DNA of 64,000 bases from Pseudomonas luteola NBRC 103146. Lineage in GTDB: Bacteria > Pseudomonadota > Gammaproteobacteria > Pseudomonadales > Pseudomonadaceae. Of the stretch, positions 19,979 through 30,145 are shown in pieces. Position numbers and translations under genes: made by a program. Every line of letters begins with the position of its first letter. Within the stretch, counting starts at the first letter, position 1. The stretch lies in the NCBI RefSeq assembly GCF_002091675.1, contig NZ_BDAE01000004.1, forward strand, positions 62,001 through 126,000, written 5' to 3'. The notes under the pieces were generated by a model. The model ran no database searches and was not told where the DNA came from. It was given only the letters and a program-made list of their open reading frames with translations.

Positions 19979-20725
19979 TTAGCCTAGCTGCGCCATGACA
20001 TCATCTGGAATTTCCGCATTGGAGTACACATTCTGGACATCATCCAGATCCTCCAGCATATCGATAAGCTTGAGCACTTTCTGGGCCGTATCCAGATCCA
20101 GCGGCGTTGTAGTAGACGGAATCATGGAAATCTCGGCAGCTTCGGATTTGAAGCCAGCTTCCGTCAATGCCTCGTTTACGGCAATAAAGTCGCTAAATGA
20201 GGTAAAGACGTCAACAGACCCATCATCATTGGTGACTACATCATCAGCACCTGCTTCAAGCGCCGCTTCCATGAGTGCATCTTCGTCAACGCCCGGTGCA
20301 AAGCTGATCTGTCCCTTGCGCTCGAACATGTACGCTACCGAGCCATCAGTACCCAGGTTACCGCCGCACTTGCTAAAGGCATGACGCACCTCAGCGGCCG
20401 TACGGTTGCGGTTATCCGTCATGGCCTCTACGATCAAGGCGACACCACTCGGGGCATAGCCCTCATAGGTCAGCTCTTCAACGTTATCCCCTTCGTTGGC
20501 GCCCGCCCCTCGTGCAATGGCGCGATCGATGGTGTCACGTGTCATATTGGCAGTAAGCGCCTTATCCACTGCCAGGCGAAGACGCGGGTTATCCGCCGGA
20601 ACGCCACCACCCTGACGGGCAGCTACGGTCAGCTCACGGATGATCTTGGTAAAGATCTTACCCTTCTTGGCGTCCTGTCGCTCTTTGCGGTGCTTAATGT
20701 TGGCCCATTTGGAATGACCCGCCAT
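19979..20725 (-). CDS. YebC/PmpR-family transcriptional regulator
   Basis: YebC-family protein of 248 residues starting [19 protein letters not shown] at 20725. In P. aeruginosa the ortholog PmpR acts on quinolone signalling; other members act in translation of proline-rich sequences, so the role here is not fixed. Family regions [16 protein letters not shown] and [13 protein letters not shown] are seen. It lies between aspS and ruvC. Confidence 0.93.
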   Translation of the reverse strand: MAGHSKWANIKHRKERQDAKKGKIFTKIIRELTVAARQGGGVPADNPRLRLAVDKALTANMTRDTIDRAIARGAGANEGDNVEELTYEGYAPSGVALIVEAMTDNRNRTAAEVRHAFSKCGGNLGTDGSVAYMFERKGQISFAPGVDEDALMEAALEAGADDVVTNDDGSVDVFTSFSDFIAVNEALTEAGFKSEAAEISMIPSTTTPLDLDTAQKVLKLIDMLEDLDDVQNVYSNAEIPDDVMAQLG

Positions 20726-20753
20726 AACGAACTCCAAATCACTTTTTGACAAA

Positions 20754-20773
20754 GGGCAGCCTTGCGGCTGCCC
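20754..20773 (-). terminator. Hairpin after aspS
   Basis: GGGCAGCC and GGCTGCCC form an 8-bp stem with a GCAA tetraloop on the minus strand, followed by TTTGTC. Probable partial terminator between aspS and yebC. Confidence 0.5.
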
Positions 20774-20783
20774 GGTTGATCAA

Positions 20784-22559
20784 TTACTCAGCTTTTGGCT
20801 GCTCACGCAAACGAATGTGCAGCTCGCGCAACGCCTTGGCATCCACTGCGCCAGGTGCCTGAGTCATGACATCGGCAGCGCTCTGGGTTTTCGGGAAGGC
20901 AATAACTTCACGAATAGACTGCGCGCCGGTCATCAGCATTACCAGACGATCCAGGCCGAAGGCCAAACCACCATGCGGTGGCGCGCCAAACTTGAGTGCG
21001 TCGAGCAGGAAGCCGAACTTCTCTTCCTGTTCCGCCGCGTCAATGCCTAGCAAGCGGAACACGGCCTGCTGCATTTCCTTGCGGTGGATACGGATGGAAC
21101 CACCACCCAGCTCGGTGCCGTTGAGGACCATGTCATAGGCGCGAGACAATGCATTCGCCGGATTCGCCTCGAGCTCTTCCGGTGTGCACTTAGGCGATGT
21201 GAAGGGGTGATGCAGCGCAGAGAAACTGCCATCATCATTTTCTTCGAACATCGGGAAGTCAACGACCCAGAGCGGCGCCCACTCACAGGTCAGCAGGTTC
21301 AGATCGTGCCCCAGCTTGATACGCAGACCGCCCAACGCATCACTGACGATCTTGGCCTTGTCTGCGCCAAAGAAGACGATATCGCCGTCTACCGCACCCA
21401 CGCGATCAAGGATAGCGTTGAGGTTCGGCTCAGCAATGTTTTTGACGATAGGTGACTGCAAGCCTTCAGCACCCTGGGCGCGGTTGTTGACCTTGATATA
21501 GGCCAGGCCCTTAGCGCCAAAGATACCCACATACTTGGTGTAATCATCGATCTGCTTACGGGGCATGCTGGCACCACCCGGCACGCGCAGTGCAGTTACA
21601 CGGCACTTGGGATCGTTAGCCGGGCCGGCAAACACCTTGAAATCGACATCCTTGAGCAGATCAGCTACATCCACCAGCTCCAGCGGAATGCGCAGGTCCG
21701 GCTTGTCTGAACCATAACGGCGCATGGCCTCCTCGAAGGTCATGTGCGGGAACTCGCCGAACTCCAGATCCAGCACTTCCTTGAACAAGGAACGGATCAT
21801 GCCCTCGGTGATACCCATGATGTCTTTCTCATCGAGGAAGCTGGTCTCGATGTCGATCTGGGTAAATTCGGGCTGACGGTCTGCACGCAGGTCTTCGTCG
21901 CGGAAGCACTTGGCAATTTGGTAATAGCGATCAAAGCCCGCCACCATCAACAGCTGCTTGAACAGCTGGGGTGACTGCGGCAGAGCAAAAAAGCTGCCAG
22001 GATGGGTACGGCTAGGCACCAGATAGTCACGAGCGCCTTCGGGTGTCGCACGGGTCAGGATAGGCGTTTCCACATCCATGAAGCCCTGCTCGTCCAGATA
22101 ACGGCGAATGCTGGAAGTTATGCGCGAACGCAGCTTGAGCTTGGCAGCCATCTCGGGGCGGCGCAGATCAATGAAACGGTAGCGCAGGCGTGTTTCTTCA
22201 CCCACATCGGAATATTCGTCCAGCGGGAACGGCGGCGTCTCGGCCTGGTTCAGCACTTCAAGATCATAACCCAGCACCTCGATAGCCCCTGAGGCCATAT
22301 TCGGGTTGACCGCACCCGCAGGACGCAAACGGACCTTACCCGTTACCTTGACGACATATTCACTGCGTACACGGTCGGCCTTGGCAAACGTCTCTGCCCG
22401 ATCCGGGTCGAACACGACCTGAGCGAGGCCTTCACGGTCGCGTATATCCAGGAAGATAACACCTCCATGGTCGCGACGGCGGTGAACCCAGCCGCAAAGG
22501 GTGATTTCCTGGCCGTCCAGGCTCTCGTTCAATTGGCCGCAATAATGGCTGCGCATCAT
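20784..22559 (-). CDS. aspS: Aspartyl-tRNA synthetase
   Basis: Class IIb synthetase, 591 residues. An N-terminal OB-fold anticodon domain ([21 protein letters not shown]) precedes the catalytic core with [11 protein letters not shown] and motif 3 in [12 protein letters not shown]; the bacterial GAD insertion lies around 290-420. Many Pseudomonas AspRS charge both tRNA-Asp and tRNA-Asn, which would need the amidotransferase GatCAB; this cannot be decided here. Confidence 0.97.
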   Translation of the reverse strand: MMRSHYCGQLNESLDGQEITLCGWVHRRRDHGGVIFLDIRDREGLAQVVFDPDRAETFAKADRVRSEYVVKVTGKVRLRPAGAVNPNMASGAIEVLGYDLEVLNQAETPPFPLDEYSDVGEETRLRYRFIDLRRPEMAAKLKLRSRITSSIRRYLDEQGFMDVETPILTRATPEGARDYLVPSRTHPGSFFALPQSPQLFKQLLMVAGFDRYYQIAKCFRDEDLRADRQPEFTQIDIETSFLDEKDIMGITEGMIRSLFKEVLDLEFGEFPHMTFEEAMRRYGSDKPDLRIPLELVDVADLLKDVDFKVFAGPANDPKCRVTALRVPGGASMPRKQIDDYTKYVGIFGAKGLAYIKVNNRAQGAEGLQSPIVKNIAEPNLNAILDRVGAVDGDIVFFGADKAKIVSDALGGLRIKLGHDLNLLTCEWAPLWVVDFPMFEENDDGSFSALHHPFTSPKCTPEELEANPANALSRAYDMVLNGTELGGGSIRIHRKEMQQAVFRLLGIDAAEQEEKFGFLLDALKFGAPPHGGLAFGLDRLVMLMTGAQSIREVIAFPKTQSAADVMTQAPGAVDAKALRELHIRLREQPKAE

Positions 22560-22887
22560 GGTTGTGTTTCGCTTCTCTTGAGTCCGGAATTAAGAGATGG
22601 GGAGCAAGCATCATTCACAGGCACGTCTCGCAGAACTGCTGCAACGTAAAGCCAGCCAAAGACTGTATTCCCATCTGGTTTCTCTTGGTCAGTAGGCGAT
22701 TCTATAACAATTACCAAGCCTGACGCAGCCGACCTATGACAAGCCGACTGCCTTTTAAGAGCCTAGACTGACTTTTATAGAACCCAAGCGATCAGGCCCT
22801 CCTTGACCGGTGCTTGCGAGCATTCCATTTCCAAGGGCCTGTGTTAGGCTCCGTTTCAAATAAACATCACTGCCAAAGGAGAGCGGT
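22560..22887. other. Intergenic gap aspS-dps
   Basis: A 328-base divergent gap. It must hold promoters for aspS and dps, but no hexamer pair is convincing to me: TTGACC at about 22802 has no good partner 16-18 bases on. No ORF with a ribosome binding site or notable repeat is seen. Confidence 0.5.
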
Positions 22888-23358
22888 ATGGAAATCAATA
22901 TCGGAATTGCTGAGCAAGATCGTGCGGCCATTGCAGATGGGCTTTCTCGTCTGCTCGCAGATACCTACACGCTGTATTTGAAGACCCATAATTTTCACTG
23001 GAACGTGACAGGGCCGATGTTCAACACCCTGCATACCATGTTCGAAACCCAGTACACCGAACTGGCTACCGCAGTTGATGATATTGCCGAGCGCATCCGC
23101 GCATTGGGATTCGCTGCACCAGGCACCTACTCGGCCTATGCCAAGCTATCCAGTATCAAGGAAGAGGAAGGCATTCCAGAGGCGCAGGAGATGATTCGCC
23201 TGCTCGTACAAGGCCAGGAAGCAGTCGTTCGTACCGCTCGTGGAATTTTCCCGATTGTAGATAAGGTCAGCGACGAGCCGACAGCCGATCTGCTGACTCA
23301 ACGCATGCAAACGCATGAGAAGACAGCCTGGATGCTACGCAGCCTCCTGGCCAACTGA
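22888..23358 (+). CDS. dps: Dps-family ferritin-like DNA-protection protein
   Basis: Dodecameric iron-storage and DNA-protecting protein, 156 residues. The ferroxidase signature [16 protein letters not shown] plus [12 protein letters not shown] is intact. AAGGAGAG six bases before the ATG is a strong ribosome binding site. It is monocistronic, ending in a clear terminator, and syntenic with PA0962. OxyR or stationary-phase control is usual for the family but no site is evident. Confidence 0.94.
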   Translation: MEINIGIAEQDRAAIADGLSRLLADTYTLYLKTHNFHWNVTGPMFNTLHTMFETQYTELATAVDDIAERIRALGFAAPGTYSAYAKLSSIKEEEGIPEAQEMIRLLVQGQEAVVRTARGIFPIVDKVSDEPTADLLTQRMQTHEKTAWMLRSLLAN

Positions 23359-23362
23359 TAGA

Positions 23363-23386
23363 AGCCCGGCAGACGCCGGGCTTTTT
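23363..23386 (+). terminator. Rho-independent terminator of dps
   Basis: AGCCCGGC-AGAC-GCCGGGCT, 8 bp, followed by a T-run, five bases after the dps stop. Confidence 0.9.
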
Positions 23387-23551
23387 CATTTTTTCCTCTC
23401 ATTCTGATGGCATCATCGGGCCATTGATTGAGTAGCCTTCACCTTTACGGTTAAATAACGCTGTGCGTATCTGCGCATAGGTCGATCATTCATAGCCACG
23501 CGTTTCAGGCAACAACAGCGATCGACTTGCTATTTCTCCAAGGTGATATCA

Positions 23552-24178
23552 TTGAATACGCTTACACTTGTTCACATTGCGTCTGGTGCGATTGCACTTT
23601 CGATAGCCGTGGTTTCCTCTTTACAAGCAGATAAACCCAGCTTTTTTCATCATCATGAAGCCTTGCACATGGCTTTTCTTGGTCTTCTCTTGCTGATTAC
23701 GACCCCTTCCGTCAGCAGCAAAAATAAGGGAGCTACGCAAACTATCACCTCAACGCTGCTGATGGCAGCTGCATGCCTTCAAGCCCTAGAACTTTTGGTT
23801 CCTGATGCCTTTCCTGGCCTACCGCCCCTGGTCAGCATCAGCCTGCCGATTGCGATGATTGCAACGCTAGTCAAGCTGTTTGCAGCCTTTAAATCGTCCA
23901 AAACAGGCAGCTATAACAAGCACAGGAAGACACGACACAACGCTCAGGATGCACTTCCTGCAGAGGGCCGTGAAATAGGCACTGTAAAGTGGTTCAACAC
24001 CTCGAAGGGATTCGGGTTCATTTCACGTGATCAGGGGGACGATATTTTCGTTCACTTTCGAGCTATTCGGGGCGAAGGTCATCGCGTCCTGGTAGAAGGC
24101 CAGCGTGTCGAGTTTTCTGTTATTCAGCGTGACAAGGGGCTTCAGGCAGAAGACGTGACAGTATCGTTTGCACGTTAA
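23552..24178 (+). CDS. Membrane protein with C-terminal cold-shock domain
   Basis: A 208-residue fusion of an N-terminal membrane domain (three or four hydrophobic segments at about 2-20, 38-50, 60-78 and 85-110) with a basic linker and a C-terminal cold-shock domain. RNP1 (KGFGFI) and RNP2 (DDIFVHF) are intact, so it should bind single-stranded RNA or DNA at the inner membrane. The TTG at 23552 is preferred because AAGG lies eight bases before it; a GTG at 23543 is the alternative. P. aeruginosa PA0961 occupies the same position. Not known to me to be characterised. Confidence 0.85.
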   Translation: MNTLTLVHIASGAIALSIAVVSSLQADKPSFFHHHEALHMAFLGLLLLITTPSVSSKNKGATQTITSTLLMAAACLQALELLVPDAFPGLPPLVSISLPIAMIATLVKLFAAFKSSKTGSYNKHRKTRHNAQDALPAEGREIGTVKWFNTSKGFGFISRDQGDDIFVHFRAIRGEGHRVLVEGQRVEFSVIQRDKGLQAEDVTVSFAR

Positions 24179-24185
24179 CCCCTTC

Positions 24186-24213
24186 AAAGGCGGCTCCTTT
24201 GGGAGCCGCCTTT
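24186..24213 (+). terminator. Bidirectional terminator, 12-bp perfect stem
   Basis: AAAGGCGGCTCC-TTTG-GGAGCCGCCTTT between convergent genes, with A and T runs at the stem base serving both strands. Confidence 0.88.
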
Positions 24214-24220
24214 ATCAACA

Positions 24221-24427
24221 TCAATAATGAGGTGGCGGAGCATCGTCCTCGACCGCTCCTTGCGAAACCGCGATTTCAGCCTGCCTTCTCGCAAGCTCTT
24301 CGATCTGCAGCTTCATTCGATCCAGCACTCTCTGCTGCTCGACAATAATATCGTTCAAGGTCTGGATCAGATCATCCTGAAACGCTTGTCGCATTTCCAA
24401 CTCGTTGATTCGTTCTTCAACCGTCAT
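24221..24427 (-). CDS. slyX: SlyX-family protein
   Basis: Small coiled-coil protein of unknown function, 68 residues from MTVEERINELEMRQAF at 24427. It has the family traits of one long heptad helix (DDLIQTLNDIIVEQQRVLDRM) and a PPPHY tail. It overlaps the end of the HIT gene by 11 bases, so the two are coupled. Despite its name no link with FKBP SlyD is seen here. Confidence 0.9.
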   Translation of the reverse strand: MTVEERINELEMRQAFQDDLIQTLNDIIVEQQRVLDRMKLQIEELARRQAEIAVSQGAVEDDAPPPHY

Positions 24428-24848
24428 GCTTGTCACCCTCCCACTTTTCGGCAAAAAGGGACTTGAGGTCACTCAGGCATTTTTCAAGCTCGCTTTCACT
24501 ATAGGCTTTTGCAGGCCTTTTACCCCATACAGGGCCCGGCCACGCTAAATCCTCTTCAAAACGAGCCACTACATGAATATGAAGTTGCTTAACTATGTTT
24601 CCCAATGTGGCGACATTTATCTTTGCCGCATGGGTGTAGTCTTTCAGACGCTGTGCAACGTATGACGACTCTTTTATCAGTTGCATCTGATCCTCTAACG
24701 ACAGTTCAAATACTTCGCTGATATTGGATCGCCGGGGTACAAGGATCAGCCATGGATAGTTGGCATCCTTCATTAAAAGCAACTTGCACAACGGTAAATC
24801 GCTTACCTCTACAGTATCCGCCCCAAGGCGCTCATCAAGATCAAACAT
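24417..24848 (-). CDS. HIT-family hydrolase
   Basis: Histidine-triad nucleotide hydrolase or transferase, 143 residues starting MFDLDERL at 24848. The triad reads QLHIHVVARF, so the first histidine is glutamine; the nucleophilic middle histidine and the last one remain. This variant looks typical of a proteobacterial HIT subgroup, followed by WPGPVWG. Substrate unknown. Co-transcribed with slyX. Confidence 0.88.
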   Translation of the reverse strand: MFDLDERLGADTVEVSDLPLCKLLLMKDANYPWLILVPRRSNISEVFELSLEDQMQLIKESSYVAQRLKDYTHAAKINVATLGNIVKQLHIHVVARFEEDLAWPGPVWGKRPAKAYSESELEKCLSDLKSLFAEKWEGDKHDG

Positions 24849-25230
24849 AGTTACCTTCCTAACTAAAAACGGGACGGACATTGACGCCCTTGCACCAAAG
24901 CAGTTCAGCTACGCCTTTCATCTGAAAGAGCGCGCCTCAAAAGTGTGCATGTACCGAGTGCAAGTCATTGATTATCTACCCGATAACGTGCTGATGGCAC
25001 TTTGTGCACACTCTTTGCTTAGCGTTCGAGCATCTTATCAGGGGGAACTCTTATCAATCCGGATGAGGTTGATAAGGCATCTTTCTGATTCTAAAAAATT
25101 ATAGAAAGCGCCCATAAAAACTCGATGGGAACTTTCAAGCCTGACACTAGAGTGCTATAAGTTGGCACCAACAAGAACAACCAGTCACGTTTAACGATGA
25201 CTGATATTTCAATCCAAAGGAGCAATCATA
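24849..25230. other. Intergenic gap HIT-oprD
   Basis: A 382-base gap between divergent genes. It carries a plausible oprD promoter near 25069-25097 and otherwise AT-rich sequence. The open frame at 24760-25104 has no ribosome binding site and poor composition and is not called. Confidence 0.5.
25069..25097 (+). promoter_or_regulatory. Candidate oprD-family promoter
   Basis: TTGATA (25069-25074) and TAAAAA (25092-25097) are 17 bases apart in AT-rich DNA, 134 bases before the porin start. Confidence 0.35.
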
Positions 25231-26562
25231 ATGCAAGTGATGAAGTGGAGCGTCATCGCCCTCGCCGTAGCGGCAGGGACGACCCAGATGGCATTCGCCA
25301 GTCAGCAGTCAGAATCCAAAGGCTTTATAGAAGACAGCAGCCTGACGCTGACCAACCGCAACTACTACTTCAATCATGACGGCAAGAACGGCGCGGGCGA
25401 TGGCCGTGACTGGTCACATGCACTTTTGACCAACTTCCAATCTGGCTTTACACAGGGCACAGTCGGCTTTGGTGTCGATCTCTTCGCCAATATTGGTTTG
25501 AAACTCGACAAGCGCTTTGGTGGAGCTGGTAACGTTCCGGTTCACGACGACGGCAAATCACCTGACGATTGGGAGCACGTAGGCGGGGCGGTTAAGCTGC
25601 GTGTATCCAACACTGTATTGAAATATGGCCAGATGGCACCTACCTCTCCGGTATTTGCTATTGGTGGCTCACGTATTTTCCCGCAAACAGCCACAGGCTT
25701 TAACCTGCTGAGCAGTGAAATCGAAGGGCTGAAGCTTGAGGCGGGACACTTCACTTCCGGCACGGGACCTCGCGGCCAAAGCAATCGCGAGCCTCTAAGA
25801 ACGGCTTACACAGGTCTTGATGCTAATAGCGTTGACTACCTTGGCGGCAGTTATGACCTGGCTGATGGCTTGACTGCCAGCCTGTACGGCTCCGAATTTG
25901 AAGATATCTGGCGTCAGTACTACGGTAATTTGAACTACGCGCTCCCGTTGAGCGATCAGCAGGCACTGACATTTGATTTCAATATCTATCGCACCCTGGA
26001 TGAGGGTCGTGCAGAAGCCGGCGCTATCAACAACACTACCTGGTCATTGGCTGCTGCCTATTCCTTGGGCGCCCACACATTTACGCTGGCCTATCAGAAG
26101 GTACATGGTGACACCCCGTTTGACTACGTAGGTGTTGGCGAGGAAAACAGTGGCGGGGACTCGATTTTCCTGGCGAACTCTATCCATGTATCCGACTTTA
26201 ACGGCCCTGGTGAAAAGTCGTGGCAGGCCCGCTACGACATAAACATAGCCTCCTATGGCGTTCCAGGTCTAAGCTTTATGACTCGATATGCTAGAGGCTG
26301 GGGAGCAGATGGCTCCCATGTCGATATCAACGATACTGGTTATAGAACTCGAAACGAGGATGGTAGCTATAGCTCACTGTATGGATCTGACGGCAAGCAC
26401 CACGAATGGGACTTGGAGGCCAAGTATGTTGTTCAAAGCGGCCCCGCTAAAGATCTTTCCATCCGTGCGCGTCAGGCCTTCCATCGTGGCAACAGCGATT
26501 ATGCTGACGGTGATACCAACCAGTTCCGCCTGATGGTGGAGTACCCGCTGAGCATTCTGTAA
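25231..26562 (+). CDS. OprD-family outer-membrane porin
   Basis: Outer-membrane beta-barrel of the OprD family, 443 residues, for small substrates such as basic amino acids or carboxylates. A signal peptide ends MAFAS, followed by SKGFIEDSSLTLTNRNYYF typical of OprD N-termini, and the chain ends in the barrel strand QFRLMVEYPLSIL. AAAGGAGCAATCATA gives an excellent ribosome binding site. Synteny with PA0958 suggests OprD itself, but substrate specificity among paralogs cannot be read directly, so no symbol is given. Confidence 0.92.
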   Translation: MQVMKWSVIALAVAAGTTQMAFASQQSESKGFIEDSSLTLTNRNYYFNHDGKNGAGDGRDWSHALLTNFQSGFTQGTVGFGVDLFANIGLKLDKRFGGAGNVPVHDDGKSPDDWEHVGGAVKLRVSNTVLKYGQMAPTSPVFAIGGSRIFPQTATGFNLLSSEIEGLKLEAGHFTSGTGPRGQSNREPLRTAYTGLDANSVDYLGGSYDLADGLTASLYGSEFEDIWRQYYGNLNYALPLSDQQALTFDFNIYRTLDEGRAEAGAINNTTWSLAAAYSLGAHTFTLAYQKVHGDTPFDYVGVGEENSGGDSIFLANSIHVSDFNGPGEKSWQARYDINIASYGVPGLSFMTRYARGWGADGSHVDINDTGYRTRNEDGSYSSLYGSDGKHHEWDLEAKYVVQSGPAKDLSIRARQAFHRGNSDYADGDTNQFRLMVEYPLSIL

Positions 26563-26585
26563 TACAGAACTCATTAGCAATACCT

Positions 26586-26612
26586 AAAATGCCCGGCCAT
26601 GCCGGGCATTTT
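26586..26612 (+). terminator. Rho-independent terminator of the porin gene
   Basis: AAAATGCCCGGC-CAT-GCCGGGCATTTT, a 12-bp stem with a three-base loop, 24 bases after the stop. Confidence 0.9.
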
Positions 26613-26721
26613 ACTTTTCCCGTCACATCTACTTCTCTCTAGTGCTTGCCCCTCTCGCCTGTACGGCTAAGAAAGCCCACCGTACAATGCAGTTTTCGCT
26701 GATCAGAAAAGACCTGCCCTC

Positions 26722-28437
26722 ATGCGTACTAGTCAGTATCTTCTCTCTACCCTGAAAGAAACGCCTTCTGATGCCACTGTCATCAGTCATCAACTCCTGC
26801 TACGCGCCGGCATGATCCGCAAGCTGGCGTCCGGCCTCTATACCTGGCTGCCACTGGGCCTGCGTGTATTACGCAAGGTCGAGACTGTTGTACGCGAAGA
26901 GATGAATGCGGCCGGCGCTCTGGAAGTACTCATGCCAGCCATTCAGCCCGCCGAGCTGTGGCAGGAATCAGGCCGCTGGGAACAATATGGCCCCGAACTG
27001 CTCCGCCTCAAGGATCGTCATGAGCGCGACTTTTGCGTAGGCCCAACCCATGAGGAAGTGATTACAGATCTGGCGCGCAACGAGCTCAACAGCTATAAGC
27101 AGCTTCCAATCAACATGTACCAGATACAGACCAAGTTTCGCGATGAGATTCGCCCTCGATTTGGCCTGATGCGTGGACGTGAATTCGTCATGAAGGATGC
27201 CTATTCCTTTCATATGACTCAGGAATCGCTACAGGAGACCTATGATCGGATGTATCAGGCCTACTGCAACGTATTCACCCGACTCGGGTTGAACTTCCGT
27301 CCTGTTCAGGCTGATAACGGCTCCATTGGCGGCAGCGGCTCCCATGAATTCCATGTACTGGCCAGCTCCGGCGAAGACGATATCGTTTTCAGTGACAGCT
27401 CCGATTACGCAGCCAACATTGAAAAGGCTGAAGCGCTATCCCGTGAAACTTCACGCGGCGCGGCTATTGAAGAGCTTCGCCTGGTTGATACACCAGACAC
27501 CAAAACTATCGCGGCGCTGGTAAAGAACTTCAATCTGCCGATTGAGAAGACGATCAAGACATTGATCGTACATGGCGTGGAAGAAGGCACGCTCGTTGCG
27601 CTCATCATTCGTGGCGATCATGAGCTGAACGAAATCAAGGCCTCCAATCTCGAACTTGTTGCCTCCCCTCTCGAATTTGCTACTGAGGCGGAAGTTCGTG
27701 CAGCCATTGGCGCAGGCCCTGGCTCCCTAGGCCCGCTGAACCTTCCGATGCCTTGCGTCATCGATCGCTCGGTTGCCATGATGAGCGACTTCGCAGCAGG
27801 TGCAAATATTGATGACAAACACTATTTTGGAGTGAACTGGGAGCGTGACCTGCCGCTGCCTGAGGTCGCTGATCTGCGCAATGTGGTGGCAGGCGATCCC
27901 AGCCCCGACGGCAAGGGCAACCTGGTCATCAAACGCGGCATCGAGGTCGGTCATATTTTCCAGCTTGGCACCAAGTACAGTGAAGCAATGAACCTGACCG
28001 TCCTGAGCGAACAAGGAAAGCCCGTCAAGCTCACTATGGGCTGCTATGGTATCGGCGTGTCTCGTGTCGTCGCGGCAGCCATCGAGCAGAATCATGATGA
28101 ACGCGGCATCCTGTGGCCCGATGCGCTTACTCCCTTCCACATTGCACTGGTGCCTCTGAAGTATGAAAACGAGCGCGTACGGGAAGCAACGGATCAACTG
28201 TATCAGGCGTTAACTGCTGCCGGTTATGAAGTCCTGTTGGATGATCGTGACAAAAAGACAAGTCCCGGCGTCAAATTTGCAGATATGGAGTTGATCGGCA
28301 TTCCTCACCGGATCGTAGTAGGTGATCGCGGCCTTGCTGAAGGTACTTACGAGTACAAAGGACGCCGCGAGCAGGACAACCAGAATGTGCCGATCAATGA
28401 ATTGCTGCCATTTTTGAAAGCACGCATTAATCGTTGA
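26722..28437 (+). CDS. proS: Prolyl-tRNA synthetase
   Basis: Class II bacterial-type ProRS, 571 residues. Catalytic core with [16 protein letters not shown] and [17 protein letters not shown], the YbaK-like editing insertion at about 240-380 that hydrolyses Ala-tRNA-Pro, and the C-terminal anticodon domain ending PFLKARINR. The next gene follows almost without gap. Confidence 0.97.
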   Translation: MRTSQYLLSTLKETPSDATVISHQLLLRAGMIRKLASGLYTWLPLGLRVLRKVETVVREEMNAAGALEVLMPAIQPAELWQESGRWEQYGPELLRLKDRHERDFCVGPTHEEVITDLARNELNSYKQLPINMYQIQTKFRDEIRPRFGLMRGREFVMKDAYSFHMTQESLQETYDRMYQAYCNVFTRLGLNFRPVQADNGSIGGSGSHEFHVLASSGEDDIVFSDSSDYAANIEKAEALSRETSRGAAIEELRLVDTPDTKTIAALVKNFNLPIEKTIKTLIVHGVEEGTLVALIIRGDHELNEIKASNLELVASPLEFATEAEVRAAIGAGPGSLGPLNLPMPCVIDRSVAMMSDFAAGANIDDKHYFGVNWERDLPLPEVADLRNVVAGDPSPDGKGNLVIKRGIEVGHIFQLGTKYSEAMNLTVLSEQGKPVKLTMGCYGIGVSRVVAAAIEQNHDERGILWPDALTPFHIALVPLKYENERVREATDQLYQALTAAGYEVLLDDRDKKTSPGVKFADMELIGIPHRIVVGDRGLAEGTYEYKGRREQDNQNVPINELLPFLKARINR

Positions 28438-28445
28438 GCCAAGCC

Positions 28446-29393
28446 ATGCCTGTAAAAAGCCCTTTTTTTCTCCTTTCCGTCACGCTTGCCAGCGTGACGG
28501 TGCTTTCTGGTTGCGCTAATCATTTACCGCAGCGCAGCGAGCATGAGGAGCGTGTCGATCGCAAATTGATCGAACACAGCCTGCAGATCAATGCTGGCGA
28601 AAAAGAAGTGCTCGAACTGCCACAGCGACGAATCAAGGTACTCGATCAACATCGTTATGAAGTGACTGATTTCGAAGTAACACGTCATTACGATCGGTAT
28701 ACGCCTTATCAGCCCTGGCGGGAGCTTTATGAGGTTCCGCTGGGAGCTGTAACACTCGTGGCAGGCATAGGCGCCAATATTCTCAATGTGCCTCTTCTTG
28801 GCAGTCTTCCTGAAAGCGCAACCCATGGACTGGTCGTCTATGGGCTGGACGGCCTTAACCCGTTCATGAACGTGGCGTCCAATGGGCGCTCCGAGCAGAA
28901 CCTGGCCAGCATTGATGAAAAGCAGCTCGATAAACGCGTCGAATACACCAGCCTTCCCTGGGCTGAGCGCCCCGTTGAAGTCAAGGCGGGCAAGGCTCGA
29001 TATGAGCTGCTGACCGACCAAAACGGCTTTTTGCGTCTGAACCTGCTGGAAGACCCTTTTGCAGGTCATGACATCAGCGGCATTGGCAAGCTGGACATCA
29101 CGGTTATCGACCCTGAAGACCAGACCAAAGCCGAGCGCACGTTAACGGTAAGCCGCAGCCTGCGTAGCAAACTTCTGGAGGCCCATGAGCTTATTTACGA
29201 TGATCTTGAAGAGGACGATGTGACTCGCTGGGTTCATCGTGTAAAGCGCTTGTCTGAACTAGGCCTGGAGGAAGAATCCAGCGAACTGGAACAGAACCTG
29301 ATCGAGCTGACCCACAATGATCCGGAGCTGCAAAATGAGTTTGTCACTGCATTAGCCAAAGCAACCGGAACACCCAAGACCATCAGCCAGTAA
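28446..29393 (+). CDS. Predicted lipoprotein, PA0955-like
   Basis: An uncharacterised 315-residue exported protein. The ATG at 28446 leads a lipoprotein signal ending VTVLSGC; an in-frame TTG at 28434 overlapping the proS stop is less likely. Hydrophobic VPLGAVTLVAGIGANILNVP at about 100-120 may be a membrane-associated hairpin; the C-terminal third is acidic and helical. Position after proS matches P. aeruginosa PA0955. No enzymatic motif is recognised. Confidence 0.85.
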   Translation: MPVKSPFFLLSVTLASVTVLSGCANHLPQRSEHEERVDRKLIEHSLQINAGEKEVLELPQRRIKVLDQHRYEVTDFEVTRHYDRYTPYQPWRELYEVPLGAVTLVAGIGANILNVPLLGSLPESATHGLVVYGLDGLNPFMNVASNGRSEQNLASIDEKQLDKRVEYTSLPWAERPVEVKAGKARYELLTDQNGFLRLNLLEDPFAGHDISGIGKLDITVIDPEDQTKAERTLTVSRSLRSKLLEAHELIYDDLEEDDVTRWVHRVKRLSELGLEEESSELEQNLIELTHNDPELQNEFVTALAKATGTPKTISQ

Positions 29394-29408
29394 GCATCTA
29401 TATGGCTG

Positions 29409-29684
29409 TTAGCGCCATACTGTAAAGTTACCAAGCCCCAATAGCGCATGATCCTGAACCAGGACTTGATTGACATTCGCCTGTGCGGGGCCATGACGAA
29501 GCCATGCCAGAAACTGCTCCAGCGCTTCTGGCTCGCCTTCACATTTTATCTCGACACGCCCATCGTCCAGGTTTCTTACCCACCCTGTGATACCTAGGCG
29601 CTCTGCCTCTTCCCGGGCACTTTCTCGATAACGGACGCCCTGTACCCGTCCGTCGACGTGGATATGCCTTGCCTGACTGCTCAT
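29409..29684 (-). CDS. Acylphosphatase
   Basis: Hydrolyses acyl phosphates such as acetyl phosphate. 91 residues with both catalytic elements: arginine in VQGVRYRESAREEAE and asparagine in GWVRNLDDGRVE. The start overlaps the thioredoxin-like gene stop as ATGA; convergent with the lipoprotein gene. Confidence 0.95.
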   Translation of the reverse strand: MSSQARHIHVDGRVQGVRYRESAREEAERLGITGWVRNLDDGRVEIKCEGEPEALEQFLAWLRHGPAQANVNQVLVQDHALLGLGNFTVWR

Positions 29685-30145
29685 GGTGACTGCTTCTCCA
29701 GCTCAGCGATACGTGCCTGTATGACCGCAGCCGTTTGCTCCCCTACAAGCCTTTCCCTGAAACGGCCTTGGGGGTCAACAAGATAGGTGGCTGGCAGGAC
29801 GTTGCTGACCGGCAGATCGAAATGCTTGGCAGGATCCTTTTGGAAGACGGCGTATTGAATACCCATCGTTTCTGCACTCTTACGCAGTGCATCGTCCTGC
29901 TGGTGATCGTAGTTAACGCCTAGCACCCTTATCTCAGCATTGGCTTTGGCCAAGGCATTGAGCTGGGGGATTTCCTTGTGACAGGGTCCGCACCACTCTG
30001 CCCAATAATTAATGACCAACCACCGCCCGTCCAGCTGAGCGTTATCGATTTTATGGCCATACTGGTCATTTCCGTAATCCGGCGTACAGGCTGCCAACAA
30101 GAAACTGACGGCAAGCAGGCCGCCACGTAACGCTTTAGTAATCAT
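29681..30145 (-). CDS. TlpA-like thioredoxin lipoprotein
   Basis: Periplasmic thiol-disulfide protein, 154 residues. A lipoprotein signal ends SFLLAAC and the active site is [13 protein letters not shown], with a cis-proline region ([13 protein letters not shown]) that shows reducing TlpA/ResA character. It overlaps both neighbours by four bases in a yihY-trx-acyP run. The redox partner is not evident. Confidence 0.92.
   Translation of the reverse strand: MITKALRGGLLAVSFLLAACTPDYGNDQYGHKIDNAQLDGRWLVINYWAEWCGPCHKEIPQLNALAKANAEIRVLGVNYDHQQDDALRKSAETMGIQYAVFQKDPAKHFDLPVSNVLPATYLVDPQGRFRERLVGEQTAAVIQARIAELEKQSP

Noticed and set aside
22560-22887. Fur or OxyR site before dps
   Set aside because: No recognisable symmetric site found by eye.
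24760-25104. 114-residue frame across the HIT start and the oprD upstream gap
   Set aside because: Mostly antisense to the HIT gene; no start signal.
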